Positions 42,762-50,330 are shown, counted from the stretch's first letter. The stretch: DNA of 64,000 bases from Hymenobacter yonginensis (GCF_027625995.1 NZ_CP115397.1:124001-188000); one strand, 5' to 3'. The notes: generated by a model from the letters alone, not told the origin. Numbers and translations are program-made.

Positions 42762-43079
42762 CTACTCTTTCCGCCGTTTTTGCTTGAATAGCTCCAATTG
42801 CTTGGGAGTAGGCATTTTCCAATATTGAAGGTCTGCTAGGAGTTGCTCTATTTCATCCTGGTCTTGCCCTTTCTCCAACTCTTGCTTGTATTTGCTGTGA
42901 ATCATGCTGCGCACATGAGCCGCTTCTTTGAATACGCCCCGCGAGAACACATAAGCCATCGTCCATGCTTGGTCCTCAGGGCTTAGATGGTAACGGCTCC
43001 CGAGACGGTCTAAGCCCACGACCAGTTTATTCATAAAGGCTAGGAGTTGTAAGGCTTCTGGTTCGGTAAATTCTCTCAT
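42762..43079 (-). CDS. hypothetical helical protein
   Basis: 105 residues from the ATG at 43079; the longer GTG start would run towards the repeat. It is all-helical: REFTEPEALQLLAFMNKLVVGLDRLGSRYHLSPEDQAWTMAYVFSRGVFKEAAHVRSMI, then a charged tail with LELFKQKRRKE. No family recognised. It resembles helical immunity proteins in size. Single-gene cassette between F10 and F11. Confidence 0.65.
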   Translation of the reverse strand: MREFTEPEALQLLAFMNKLVVGLDRLGSRYHLSPEDQAWTMAYVFSRGVFKEAAHVRSMIHSKYKQELEKGQDQDEIEQLLADLQYWKMPTPKQLELFKQKRRKE

Positions 43080-43097
43080 AGACTCAATATTGCCCAC

Positions 43098-43136
43098 GTT
43101 CACGAAAAGAGTGCCCAGGTAAACGTACTGTGGTTA
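43098..43136 (+). repeat. cassette repeat F11
   Basis: GTTCACGAAAAGAGTGCCCA then GGTAAACGTACTGTGGTTA. It ends with the stop codon of the DUF6984-like gene. Confidence 0.8.
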
Positions 43137-43466
43137 GTTGCAGGAGGGTATCTGCAAGTTGACGGTAGGAGAAAAGTCGACTTTCCAGACATCCAATTCG
43201 TGGAGCTGGCCGTGTTGGTCCACGAGTAAAGTGACCAACACGGACATGCCGTCTTCATCTTTCAGCCACACCTCGGCCACGGCGTCGCCAAAACGGCGTT
43301 CTGCGTTTACGCTGGGCGGGTAGAACTGCACGCTTCCCATGCTCCCGTCGCCCATCTCCGTCACCCGCTGCTCGGATAAACAGGGCAATAATTGATCAGC
43401 ATAAGCCGTGCCCGTGAGGAGCAACGTGACTAAAAAATGCTCTTTTGCAGTAAGGGGACGTGACAT
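43134..43466 (-). CDS. DUF6984-like protein
   Basis: 110 residues from the ATG at 43466, directly next to repeat F12. RPLTAKEHFLVTLLLTG is followed by QLLPCLSEQRVTEMGDGSMGSVQFYP and AVAEVWLKDEDGMSVLVTLLVDQHGQLHELDVWKVDFSP, the order I recall for DUF6984 (RPLTxxE, LLPxL, SVxF, LLVDxxGxLxELDVWK). Function unknown; the family occurs in predicted immunity clusters. The stop codon is inside F11, so the gene fills its cassette from end to end. Confidence 0.65.
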   Translation of the reverse strand: MSRPLTAKEHFLVTLLLTGTAYADQLLPCLSEQRVTEMGDGSMGSVQFYPPSVNAERRFGDAVAEVWLKDEDGMSVLVTLLVDQHGQLHELDVWKVDFSPTVNLQIPSCN

Positions 43467-43500
43467 GTTCACTCAAACGTTCCGACGGGAAACATGCTCC
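43467..43500 (+). repeat. cassette repeat F12
   Basis: GTTCACTCAAACGTTCCGAC then GGGAAACATGCTCC. The next repeat is 2.3 kb away, the longest repeat-free stretch of the forward half. Confidence 0.8.
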
Positions 43501-43566
43501 ATTTAGGGTATTATTAAATACCTCAGACTAGAAGGTATTTTCTTATTCGTTTCATAACACCCAACC

Positions 43567-43716
43567 ATGAAAAGCATCAACGTAGTTCTAACACAGGCAC
43601 GACAGTCAGAAGGCGTGGCAGTGGAGGAAAACTACCTGCATCGCAACAAGCGCGAGGGTACCATTGGCATGATTGAGCGGGAACGTGAGCCGCAGGAGCA
43701 GAACATGTTTATGTAA
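43567..43716 (+). CDS. 49-residue hypothetical protein
   Basis: The gene starts at a clean ATG and encodes KSINVVLTQARQSEGVAVEE, NYLHRNKREGTIGMIERERE and PQEQNMFM. It is hydrophilic, with no span. The AT-rich DNA upstream (about 43510-43560) could hold a promoter. Unknown; it does not look like the flanking cassettes. Confidence 0.4.
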   Translation: MKSINVVLTQARQSEGVAVEENYLHRNKREGTIGMIEREREPQEQNMFM

Positions 43717-43721
43717 AGGCG

Positions 43722-44081
43722 TTAGTGCGAGCCCCCTAGCCGCGGCCGCCGTTTACGCACTGTTGTTGAACTTTCACGTGCGGTGGCTGGCACTGGTGGC
43801 GATGCCGGCAAAGGCGCTTTCAAAGGGGCTGTGTCTTGCTCGTCTTCGTGCAAGGGGCTGCTCATCAGCTGCGTCAACTGGTCTGACTCAGACGAACTGC
43901 CCATACGGGCCGTAAGTCTTGGGCCAAGGTGCTGGTTTGCCTGCCAGCGTAAAAGGCTATCGGCCAGATTCTCTACTGCCTGTGCAATCCTTGGCGGAAT
44001 GTTTCCAGACGCAGTAGTTGGCAACAGGGGAGATAAGGCGGCCGTGAGTTCGGCTAGAAGTGCCTGTTTCGATGGTTTCAC
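43722..44081 (-). CDS. hypothetical protein, disordered C-terminus
   Basis: 119 residues from a GTG. The N-terminal half is helical (KQALLAELTAALSPLLPTTASGNIPPRIAQAVENLADSLLRWQANQHL); the C-terminal half is Ser/Pro/Arg-rich and probably unstructured, ending in VRKRRPRLGG. No family recognised. It is convergent with the 49-residue gene 6 bases away. Neither is flanked by the repeat, so this pair is probably an insert in the array. Confidence 0.45.
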   Translation of the reverse strand: MKPSKQALLAELTAALSPLLPTTASGNIPPRIAQAVENLADSLLRWQANQHLGPRLTARMGSSSESDQLTQLMSSPLHEDEQDTAPLKAPLPASPPVPATARESSTTVRKRRPRLGGSH

Positions 44082-44302
44082 TTGCGTAGGTACTGATTAA
44101 CAAGCAAGAGGTTACAGCAATTGATGTCCACCACCTGCCAGCAGTTGTGCTCTGCACGACTACCTAGGTAGGTCCACTTAAATTCTCTGGCTTCTGGTTT
44201 TATCATGCTACGTACACTTTCTACCGTGTTTTTCGCAGTATGGGGTTCTTCTTCCAACGGGGCGGATTTACACGCTAAGAATTATATTTTAAAATTAAGA
44301 CT

Positions 44303-44340
44303 GGCAAAGCCTACCACGTGTCAGCATGATAGGCTTTGCC
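44303..44340 (-). terminator. strong terminator of the T9SS remnant
   Basis: GGCAAAGCCTA (44303-44313) pairs perfectly with TAGGCTTTGCC (44330-44340). On the minus strand it is followed by a T-rich run, as expected for the end of the 44370 gene. Confidence 0.85.
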
Positions 44341-44369
44341 ATTCTCGTATAACTCTTCGGAGTTAGTGT

Positions 44370-45074
44370 CTAGCGTGTAACTTGTAAAGTGCGTGTTTCT
44401 TTTTGACGACCGTTGCCAGTATGCAAGTGATAGAGGCCTGGAGGCAATTCTCGCAGTGGTAAGCGTACCTTTCCTCGGGCAGCCCGTTTCTCATATATAA
44501 GTCTACCCTGGCCGTTATAGAGCACGACATCAAATGCTTCACTTGGTGCCGCTAGATTTTCAACGGTCGTCTCATCTTGAGCGGGATTGGGGTAGACGGC
44601 AAAGCGGGTACCGGTTGAGCAGCCGGGCACGTCGATGGTCTGCGAACTGGTGGTTGAGCCACACGCGTTTTGCGTGACCACAGTTACATAGCCTGCGCCT
44701 GTCTGAGCCCCAACTTTCACATTAATGGTACCTGTAGAGGCATTGAATCCTCCAAACAGACGCAACGAACCACCGGCACTAACAGAGTAGGTAAACGCTG
44801 GATTGAGATTGGTGATTTGAAAGGAACCAGCGAATGTATTGCATCCGTCCAGACCGGAAGGAGCCTGCAGTTCCGCTGCCGGCGGTGCTCCTACGTAGAT
44901 GGTGCGCGTGACTACAAAATTCCCGCAATTACCGGAAACAGTAGCCCGCAGTGTAACGCTGCCACTGGTATTGGCAGTCGCTTGAAATGTAGGAGAAGAG
45001 CCGAAGGAGGTAGTCAACACTCCGAAAGGCTGTGCTACCCACTGCACTGTTGCTCCCACGGGCAGGCCAGTAAT
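44370..45074 (-). pseudogene. 3' remnant of a T9SS-secreted adhesin-like protein
   Basis: The frame has no proper start; an in-frame stop lies near 45088, where homology would continue upstream (TITGLPVGATVQWVAQPFG is a typical mid-protein PKD/Ig-like strand). The visible part is the tail of a large surface protein: Ig-like repeats (SVTLRATVSGNCGNFVVTRTIYVG, ASTGTINVKVGAQTGAGYVTVVTQNACG), then a type IX sorting domain with FAVYPNPAQDETTVENLAA, VVLYNGQGRLIYEKRA and LPPGLYHLHTGN. The truncation point falls just before SMI1/KNR4 copy B, whose upstream repeat is missing. Confidence 0.75.
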
Positions 45075-45122
45075 GGTATATTCAGCCTATTATTGGCTGC
45101 TGGTCTCTTCCGGCACTGTGTT

Positions 45123-45770
45123 ATGGAATACCCCGCCGACCCGCGCGAATTCATGGTGTGGTTCAAAGACCGCAGCGAGCGCCACTTTGCCAACATGTGC
45201 TTGGACCTTGATGCCTACGGGACGCAGCACCAACCGGGCACCAAGTGGCGGCCGGGCCTGACCGAATCGGAACTGGCGGCCTTTGAAGCGGCCCTTGGGT
45301 TTGCGTTTCCGGAAGAATTACGCGCCTTTTACCGGCTCATGAACGGGACGGACCGCCCGGGGGTGAACGTGTACGGGCAAAGCGGCCTGCCCTATACCTA
45401 TGCTCCCCTGTACCCTTCCTACCCCGAGCACCTGCCCGACATCCAGCGGCGCATCGCCCAGGTATTGGCTGCCAAGGGACTGACCACCGACCGGATGCGG
45501 GAAGCGGCCATTCCGTTCGTTTTTCCCCTTGTCAACTTCTATTTCCTTGTGCTCGACGGGCACACGAACCCGGTGTATCTCCTGTCGCCGCTTCCTCCAG
45601 GTCGCGGACGTCCGCATGCCGACATCTACGGCGAACTTTGGACGGACACGCTACAGGGGTGGTTGCTGAAAGACGCCTTCGACCAATGCAACCATGTTAA
45701 CGACGCAGTGGAGTTTCCAGACCGGCCGCGCCGGCCCAACTACTGGACCAGCCCACAGGACACGCCCTGA
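45123..45770 (+). CDS. SMI1/KNR4-family protein, copy B
   Basis: 215 residues, close homologue of copy A at 29495: GLTESELAAFEAALGFAFPEELRAFYRLMNGT, GVNVYGQSGLPYTYAPLYPSYPEHLPDIQRRIAQVL, FYFLVLDGHTNPVYLLSPLP and LWTDTLQGWLLKDAF. The frame stays open upstream into the T9SS remnant, but the ATG at 45123 matches copy A's start. Predicted cytosolic immunity protein. Relative to the repeat polarity of its half of the array it points the same way as copy A. Confidence 0.88.
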   Translation: MEYPADPREFMVWFKDRSERHFANMCLDLDAYGTQHQPGTKWRPGLTESELAAFEAALGFAFPEELRAFYRLMNGTDRPGVNVYGQSGLPYTYAPLYPSYPEHLPDIQRRIAQVLAAKGLTTDRMREAAIPFVFPLVNFYFLVLDGHTNPVYLLSPLPPGRGRPHADIYGELWTDTLQGWLLKDAFDQCNHVNDAVEFPDRPRRPNYWTSPQDTP

Positions 45771-45838
45771 GGAGCGAGGGTACCAAGAAACGAGCAAAAT
45801 ACAGGCTTCGTCTTGCCGTAACTACTGTTTATGGGGAA

Positions 45839-45894
45839 GTTCACTCAAACGGTACTGCCGTAAACGCGCTCCGTTCAATCGAAGGAGCGTTTTA
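45839..45894 (+). repeat. cassette repeat F13 (long form)
   Basis: GTTCACTCAAACGGTACTGC, CGTAAACGCGCTCC, then CGAAGGAGCGTTTTA. Inner CGCTCC and GGAGCG can pair. The stop of the 45892 gene lies in its right end. Confidence 0.93.
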
Positions 45895-46167
45895 TTGCGT
45901 TTGATTCGCCGAACGTCTATGCTCGTAAACAAGCAAGCCCGTGATGGCCGCTAGGGTCGCAAATATCAGGGCATTGCAGCCGTTGCTTTGCCGGTGTAAT
46001 TGCGCTTGCCTCTTTTTCAAAGGGGCGGTGCTCAACCCACGGACTTCCACAACCGTGGTGAGCACGTCCTGGTCCTTTTGCAAGGCCGCCAAGTTGACCC
46101 GCATGAATGATGCGAGTAGCAAAAAGGCAATCAAAATGAGTTTGGCTATTGGCAAGAATGCCTTCAT
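45892..46167 (-). CDS. small two-span membrane protein
   Basis: 91 residues from the ATG at 46167 (the longer frame enters the repeat). Two hydrophobic helices (KAFLPIAKLILIAFLLLASFMRV and NALIFATLAAITGLLVYEH) flank a hydrophilic middle with a basic stretch (LKKRQAQLHRQ). The function is unknown. The stop codon lies inside F13. Confidence 0.65.
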   Translation of the reverse strand: MKAFLPIAKLILIAFLLLASFMRVNLAALQKDQDVLTTVVEVRGLSTAPLKKRQAQLHRQSNGCNALIFATLAAITGLLVYEHRRSANQTQ

Positions 46168-46195
46168 AAACGGGTGAAATCCGAGGGGTGTCCGA

Positions 46196-46250
46196 GTTTG
46201 GTTAAACGGTCCCGCCATAAACGCGGCAATTCAGTTTAAGGAGCGTTAAG
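46196..46250 (+). repeat. cassette repeat F14 (long form)
   Basis: GTTTGGTTAAACGGTCCCGC, CATAAACGCGGCAA, then TTTAAGGAGCGTTAAG. Its right half is nearly identical to F22. Confidence 0.93.
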
Positions 46251-46279
46251 TTTGATTGTGCTTGAAAAGCCGACTGTAA

Positions 46280-46684
46280 ATGAAGCCCTATCCTGACCCG
46301 GAGCCAAGAAGTTTCGCGCAATGGTGCAGTGATATGGGCACAAGCCATGAAGGAAGGGCTTGGCCACCCAACCAGGTTATGACTTACCTGGAATTTTGCT
46401 TTCTGCCCGAAACAACACTCAGAAAGACTAGCTCAGGAGCTTTATATGGATTTTGGCGCCAATATGGGGATGTATACGGTGAACCAAGAACCGTTAAAGA
46501 GTGGCTGGAAGACATAGGGTGGCATCTTGTTGAGCCGACCGAAGAGGATTTGAGAGACTTGAATTTATTCCTGGCCCATGACGAATTCTGGACATGGAGC
46601 GGGGGCAAAATCGAACAAGACCTTAACGATTCGGAAGGAATCAGCCTATTCGAAAAACTTAGAAAGCTCTTTGCCAAGAAGTAG
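46280..46684 (+). CDS. hypothetical protein of lower GC
   Basis: 134 residues, soluble: RSFAQWCSDMGTSHEGRAWPPNQVMTYLEFCF, FWRQYGDVYGEPRTVKEWLEDIGWHLVEPTEEDLRDLNLFLAHDEFWTWSGG and a basic helical tail. No family recognised. Its codon use is clearly more AT-rich than the core genes, which supports recent transfer. Single-gene cassette. Confidence 0.65.
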   Translation: MKPYPDPEPRSFAQWCSDMGTSHEGRAWPPNQVMTYLEFCFLPETTLRKTSSGALYGFWRQYGDVYGEPRTVKEWLEDIGWHLVEPTEEDLRDLNLFLAHDEFWTWSGGKIEQDLNDSEGISLFEKLRKLFAKK

Positions 46685-46703
46685 TGATACCAAGGCTGCA
46701 GTA

Positions 46704-46743
46704 GTTCAGGAGAAGGGGGGATTCCAGCAAAACGGGCGTTCTA
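46704..46743 (+). repeat. cassette repeat F15
   Basis: GTTCAGGAGAAGGGGGGATT then CCAGCAAAACGGGCGTTCTA. The left box is decayed. It ends with the stop codon of the third SMI1/KNR4 gene. Confidence 0.8.
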
Positions 46744-47337
46744 GTTCAAGTTGATGGTATTCCCGGCGTCTTCCGCTTGCCAGTAGGTGGCGTGTGGGTT
46801 GAGCGCCTTGGCTAAGACACCTTCGGCGTCCATATCATAGTCAAAATAGCCGTCGGCATTGTACCAGTAAACGCCTTGCGCAAAGCAGGCCGTCAAGGTG
46901 GCCAGCATAGCCTCCAGCGAATCATACATCCGCTCGGGCGTGAGGAGTAGCAGGCTTGGGCACCAGCGGTACAGGCGCCCGTGATGCGGGCTCTGCGGGT
47001 CCAGGTTGAGCAACAACGTGTCGTCAAACAGGGGAAAAAAGTGGGGCTCATAGAAGTGCTCTTTTTGGTTCAGGGCATATTCTTCTATGGCCATTTCCAA
47101 CGGGTAAAAGACCCCGGGTGCGCCGACCCATAACTCTCCCACTAGCCCGCCCTCGTACGACTGGCCGTTTTTCCACGTGTAAAGCGCGAGCAACTCTGGG
47201 GTGGGGACAACGCCGGCTGCGGCAAACAGGTCGCGCACCGTGCCCGCTTCCAGGCCGGCGTTCCAGTACTGTGCGACCGGATACCCGGCCACAACGAGTT
47301 GGTGTTCAAAGGTGGCGAGCGTGGAACGGAAAGACAT
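46741..47337 (-). CDS. SMI1/KNR4-family protein, divergent third member
   Basis: 198 residues from the ATG at 47337. RSTLATFEHQLVVAG, then TVRDLFAAAGVVPTPELLALYTWKNGQ (the SMI1/KNR4 core with P-x-x-L-x-x-L-Y-x-W-x-N-G), YPLEMAIEEY, FFPLFDDTLLLNLD and CFAQGVYWYNADGYFDYD. It is much less similar to copies A and B than they are to each other, so it was acquired separately. Predicted immunity protein. The stop codon is inside F15. Confidence 0.82.
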   Translation of the reverse strand: MSFRSTLATFEHQLVVAGYPVAQYWNAGLEAGTVRDLFAAAGVVPTPELLALYTWKNGQSYEGGLVGELWVGAPGVFYPLEMAIEEYALNQKEHFYEPHFFPLFDDTLLLNLDPQSPHHGRLYRWCPSLLLLTPERMYDSLEAMLATLTACFAQGVYWYNADGYFDYDMDAEGVLAKALNPHATYWQAEDAGNTINLN

Positions 47338-47406
47338 GCGGCGCAAGAAAATAATCGGTGGTGGGACACCAGTCGAACAGCGAAGTAAGCACTGCCTACT
47401 CTAGCA

Positions 47407-47440
47407 GTTTACTGAAACGGTCGGAGATCGGAACTAGGCT
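47407..47440 (+). repeat. cassette repeat F16
   Basis: GTTTACTGAAACGGTCGGAG, then a decayed right box GGAACTAGGCT. Confidence 0.82.
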
Positions 47441-47450
47441 TGCTTCACTA

Positions 47451-47672
47451 TTAGCTCCCCGGTGGGTCCATTGGGTGATAGGCCAAGAATAGGAATAAGA
47501 TAGCTGCGCTCAACAATACCAAGCCAAACAGTAAGGCAATTCCAACGCCAACCAGCCCCCATGTAGTCCACTGCTGGGATTGGTGTAGCCGATACCCTAG
47601 TAGTACACTCAAGGTTAAGTAGCCGAAGACGGGTGCCACTACATAGAGCAAAAAGGACACTTTTAAGCTCAT
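47451..47672 (-). CDS. small two-span membrane protein
   Basis: 73 residues: LKVSFLLYVVAPVFGYLTLSVLLGYRL, HQSQQWTTW, then LVGVGIALLFGLVLLSAAILFLFLAYHP. Two helices with a short polar loop. The function is unknown. The start is 20 bases from repeat F17. Confidence 0.65.
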   Translation of the reverse strand: MSLKVSFLLYVVAPVFGYLTLSVLLGYRLHQSQQWTTWGLVGVGIALLFGLVLLSAAILFLFLAYHPMDPPGS

Positions 47673-47692
47673 CTATCTGCCAAATATTCGGT

Positions 47693-47728
47693 GTTCGCGA
47701 AAACGGTAATTCGGCGAAACGAGGCTTA
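47693..47728 (+). repeat. cassette repeat F17
   Basis: GTTCGCGAAAACGGTAATTC then GGCGAAACGAGGCTTA. Good short copy. Confidence 0.93.
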
Positions 47729-47761
47729 AAACTTGACAACACCCTATACACCCTTGCCAGT

Positions 47762-48031
47762 ATGTTGCAAGAACAGCGCATTAACCGAACCTTACGCAGA
47801 ACTGCCCTCTTGCTGGCCATACTGCTTGTACTCCTTGCAGGAAGTATATTTTTAACGGACGGATCACCTCACTCCAATACGGAAAGCATACTGAGTTATT
47901 ATAGTCCGATTCTGATCGCAATTGCCATTGCTTCTTTGCTGTGGATAATTCCCTGGGTTGCTGCCTTTTTTCTATTCCTGTCACTCGTAAAGGGATACTA
48001 TTTACTTCAAAACCGCAATAATTTAGTATGA
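47762..48031 (+). CDS. small two-span membrane protein
   Basis: 89 residues: a basic start (LQEQRINRTLRR), a first helix TALLLAILLVLLAGSIFL, a polar loop with SILSYYSP and a second helix ILIAIAIASLLWIIPWVAAFFLFLSLV. The function is unknown. It reads away from the previous small membrane gene, while the repeat polarity does not change. Confidence 0.65.
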   Translation: MLQEQRINRTLRRTALLLAILLVLLAGSIFLTDGSPHSNTESILSYYSPILIAIAIASLLWIIPWVAAFFLFLSLVKGYYLLQNRNNLV

Positions 48032-48084
48032 ATCAAGCAACGACTGGGTACTAACAAGCAAATGCTCCCAACTGTAGCCAAGAC

Positions 48085-48118
48085 GTTCACCCAAACGGTG
48101 ATTCTAGCAAAACTAGCG
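48085..48118 (+). repeat. cassette repeat F18
   Basis: GTTCACCCAAACGGTGATTC then TAGCAAAACTAGCG. Confidence 0.9.
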
Positions 48119-48139
48119 ATCGGGAGCCTATCTTGGACC

Positions 48140-48610
48140 ATGCACCTGATAAGTGAATCCGTCTTTGCCGCCGCCGTGGAGCAGCTCATCGGCACGACCA
48201 TTCAAACCACTCACGCGGGTCCCGGGACGGGCTCCATTTTTACCATGAATCTGCGGGCGCCCACCAGGGAGGAGCACCACCTGATGGTGTTTTGCGCTTG
48301 GAAGCTGCTGCGGGCCGGGACCATCACCTGCACTTGGCGAGACGCGGAAGAGGACTTGGCGGCGGCCCTAGCCGCCCATCAAAGGGAAACGCTCGCCGGG
48401 GCACGGGTAGAATCCGGCGGGGACCTCGTCCTGACGCTGGCCTCCGGGGCCGAACTCAAGCTCTTTGCTGACGGCCGCGTCCCGGACGAGCCGGCTGACC
48501 AGGACCAAGCCAGCGATTACTTCCTGCAGCAAGGCCTCACCACCTTCGTCAGCCTACGGGGCGCTTTTTACCAGGAAAACACGCCGCCTAGGGCGAAAAA
48601 GAAAGGGTAG
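48140..48610 (+). CDS. hypothetical protein with a truncated relative at 60.8 kb
   Basis: 156 residues, soluble: SESVFAAAVEQLIGTTIQTTHAGPGTGSIFTMNLRAP, HHLMVFCAWKLLRAGTITCTWRD, DLVLTLASGAELKLFADGRVPDEPADQDQASDYFLQQGLTTFVSLRGAFYQE. No named family. The last 28 residues are matched by a fragment on the minus strand at 60804-60890, so this cassette gene has a relative that was destroyed next to a resolvase remnant. The stop codon touches repeat F19. Confidence 0.7.
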   Translation: MHLISESVFAAAVEQLIGTTIQTTHAGPGTGSIFTMNLRAPTREEHHLMVFCAWKLLRAGTITCTWRDAEEDLAAALAAHQRETLAGARVESGGDLVLTLASGAELKLFADGRVPDEPADQDQASDYFLQQGLTTFVSLRGAFYQENTPPRAKKKG

Positions 48611-48640
48611 CCAACCGGTGATTCGGCGAAACGAGCATAA
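48607..48640 (+). repeat. cassette repeat F19
   Basis: GTAGCCAACCGGTGATTC then GGCGAAACGAGCATAA. It overlaps the TAG of the preceding gene; the left box has changed. Confidence 0.8.
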
Positions 48641-48709
48641 GTTCAGGCTTAAGCGGACGTCTATTGGTTCCCTACTTTTCCTCCAAACTACTTTACTTGC
48701 CCTGCGGCT

Positions 48710-49000
48710 ATGAATGAAGCGGATTACAAACCCATTCTAGCGGACTACCTGAGCAACCGCCTGACGGTGGACGAATACATTTCGGCCTTTATGAAGCAAT
48801 GGAAGCACGACCGCGACGTAGCGTGGGGTACGCCTTTGCCAGAGCAGGCGCCGAGACAAGAGCAATTTCACAAAATGATGAACCGTCTCTTCACTAGTGG
48901 CGATTGCTACGAGGAACACCCCGAATCTTCTTGGGAAATCAGTGAGGAAGAATTGCGCCAGGAAGTCCAGTTGTTTTACCAACGCTTATGGGGAGCGTAA
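48710..49000 (+). CDS. colicin-D-immunity-like protein
   Basis: 96 residues, helical and acidic: YKPILADYLSNRLTVDEYISAFMKQWKHDRD, FHKMMNRLFTSGDCYEEHP and ISEEELRQEVQLFYQRL. The pattern YxxLxxxYLxxxLSxxEFxxxFxxxWKxDRD, FxxLxxLFxxxDxYxxxP, xEExLRxEVxxxL is that of self-protective colicin-like immunity proteins, which bind tRNase toxins of the colicin D type. The assignment is from motif order and not from a search. It is a single-gene cassette with no toxin nearby. Confidence 0.6.
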   Translation: MNEADYKPILADYLSNRLTVDEYISAFMKQWKHDRDVAWGTPLPEQAPRQEQFHKMMNRLFTSGDCYEEHPESSWEISEEELRQEVQLFYQRLWGA

Positions 49001-49013
49001 CGAAAAGAAGTTC

Positions 49014-49048
49014 GTTCACGAAAACGGTCCGACGTTAAACGAGCGTTA
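49014..49048 (+). repeat. cassette repeat F20
   Basis: GTTCACGAAAACGGTCCGAC then GTTAAACGAGCGTTA. The final TTA is the stop of the 49046 gene. Confidence 0.96.
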
Positions 49049-49657
49049 GTTGTATTCCCTTGTCAGGCTGAATATGCACTTGCTAATCAACTCTTCATTG
49101 AGAGGGTGGTACTCGTACACCGAATAGGTTGTGGAGGAAAAGACTTCTGCCCGGTCAACGTAAAATTTCACGAGCGGTATGGGGTGCGTGCCAAGCTGCT
49201 TGCCGTGGTAGAAAAAACCAATGTGGCCGTGCGCTTTGTCTACGGGCAGCGAGTCCACCTGCACCGTGGACAGCACACTTGACTGGGTCATGACCTCGTA
49301 GGTGTACTGGAGAGTCTGCCCGCCTATGGTAGTGGGCTTGTTATTGCGGCCCCTGAACCATGGCAGGAACAGTTCTTTGTAATTAGTGCGGTAACTGACC
49401 GTAACGACGTTGCCCACCCAACTGCGAACCACAAAGGCTTCGTTGTGCATTGTAATTTCTTGCTGATCCCCGCCACTGACAGGAAAGAAGGTGAGCGTGC
49501 GAACCCCCTCTCCGTTCGTATTCTTCGCTCGCAAGAGACCGGCCGCCGTCGGGTAGAAGGTAAATGAAGTATCCGGGTGGTCCCAGTTCAATCCATCTTC
49601 GGGCGTGCAGGCCGTCAGTAGTCCCCCCAAGGTCCATAAAGCACGATGTCGTTGCAT
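49046..49657 (-). CDS. lipoprotein, unknown
   Basis: 203 residues from the ATG at 49657. The short signal (RALWTLGGLLTAC) ends in a lipobox LTAC. The mature protein is beta-rich: TSFTFYPTAAGLLRAKNTNGEGVRTLTFFPVSGGDQQEITMHNEAFVVRSWVGNVVTVSYRT, LQYTYEVMTQSSVLSTVQVDSLPV. No family recognised. The stop codon lies in repeat F20. Possible membrane-anchored immunity or stress protein. Confidence 0.68.
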   Translation of the reverse strand: MQRHRALWTLGGLLTACTPEDGLNWDHPDTSFTFYPTAAGLLRAKNTNGEGVRTLTFFPVSGGDQQEITMHNEAFVVRSWVGNVVTVSYRTNYKELFLPWFRGRNNKPTTIGGQTLQYTYEVMTQSSVLSTVQVDSLPVDKAHGHIGFFYHGKQLGTHPIPLVKFYVDRAEVFSSTTYSVYEYHPLNEELISKCIFSLTREYN

Positions 49658-49698
49658 AACCAAAGCTAGGGCCACTCAATGGTAGATGTTAAGAGGTT

Positions 49699-49750
49699 GT
49701 TCAGGAAAACGGTGGTGGCCTAAACGCGCTGTTTGGTTAGAGGAGGAATT
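49699..49750 (+). repeat. cassette repeat F21 (long form)
   Basis: GTTCAGGAAAACGGTGGTGG, CCTAAACGCGCTG, then GGTTAGAGGAGGAATT. Confidence 0.9.
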
Positions 49751-49791
49751 GGAGTATGTTCTCCCGACGGGCCAGCCATGTGAACATCCGG

Positions 49792-50238
49792 TTACATATT
49801 GCTCTCTGCTGGTTGAACGGGAGGTCCCTTTTTTATTTCCAGCAGGATGGTATCCGCTTCGTGCATTCCTTTCGCGGCTGCTTTCGTGAGATAATGCCGC
49901 AGCAAGGCTTGCGTTTCCTTGTCCAGGTCGTGAAAGCTGCGCGCTCCGTTCATTTCACACTCTTTGTAGATGTCATGGTACACATCCAGGTACGCCGGCG
50001 GATAATAGTTTTTGTTGGCCATCATTAGCGCGTCGTAGAGGAATTCAGTGCCGGGGGAGAAATCCAAGGCGATAATTCGCAATCGTTGATAGGCCTCCAC
50101 GTTGCCATTGTAGGCTGCTTGTTGCAGCTTCGGAATGTCGTCACTCTCATAATTATTCATCGACACTTGCTCGCTGCTAGGTGTTTGACACATGGGGAAA
50201 GCCAGCAGCACAAACCACCAGAGCAGACGTTTTTTCAT
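49792..50238 (-). CDS. lipoprotein, helical (Sel1/TPR-like)
   Basis: 148 residues from the ATG at 50238. The signal (KRLLWWFVLLAFPMC) has a lipobox FPMC. The mature part is helical: DDIPKLQQAAYNGNVEAYQRLRIIALDFSPGTEFLYDALMMANKNYYPPAYLDVYHDIYKEC and LLRHYLTKAAAKGMHEADTILLEI. The pattern of alternating A/Y/L helices is like Sel1 or TPR units. Unknown partner. Single-gene cassette. Confidence 0.68.
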   Translation of the reverse strand: MKKRLLWWFVLLAFPMCQTPSSEQVSMNNYESDDIPKLQQAAYNGNVEAYQRLRIIALDFSPGTEFLYDALMMANKNYYPPAYLDVYHDIYKECEMNGARSFHDLDKETQALLRHYLTKAAAKGMHEADTILLEIKKGPPVQPAESNM

Positions 50239-50280
50239 TTGATTGTGGCGTGAAGCAATGTTAGCAGACAGCGTCCACTC

Positions 50281-50330
50281 GTTCAAGAATGGTCGTGGCC
50301 TAAACGCGGCAATTCAGTTTAACGAGCGTC
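50281..50330 (+). repeat. cassette repeat F22 (long form)
   Basis: GTTCAAGAATGGTCGTGGCC, TAAACGCGGCAATT, then CAGTTTAACGAGCGTC. Two bases are lost from the left box (AATGGT for AAAACGGT). Confidence 0.88.
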
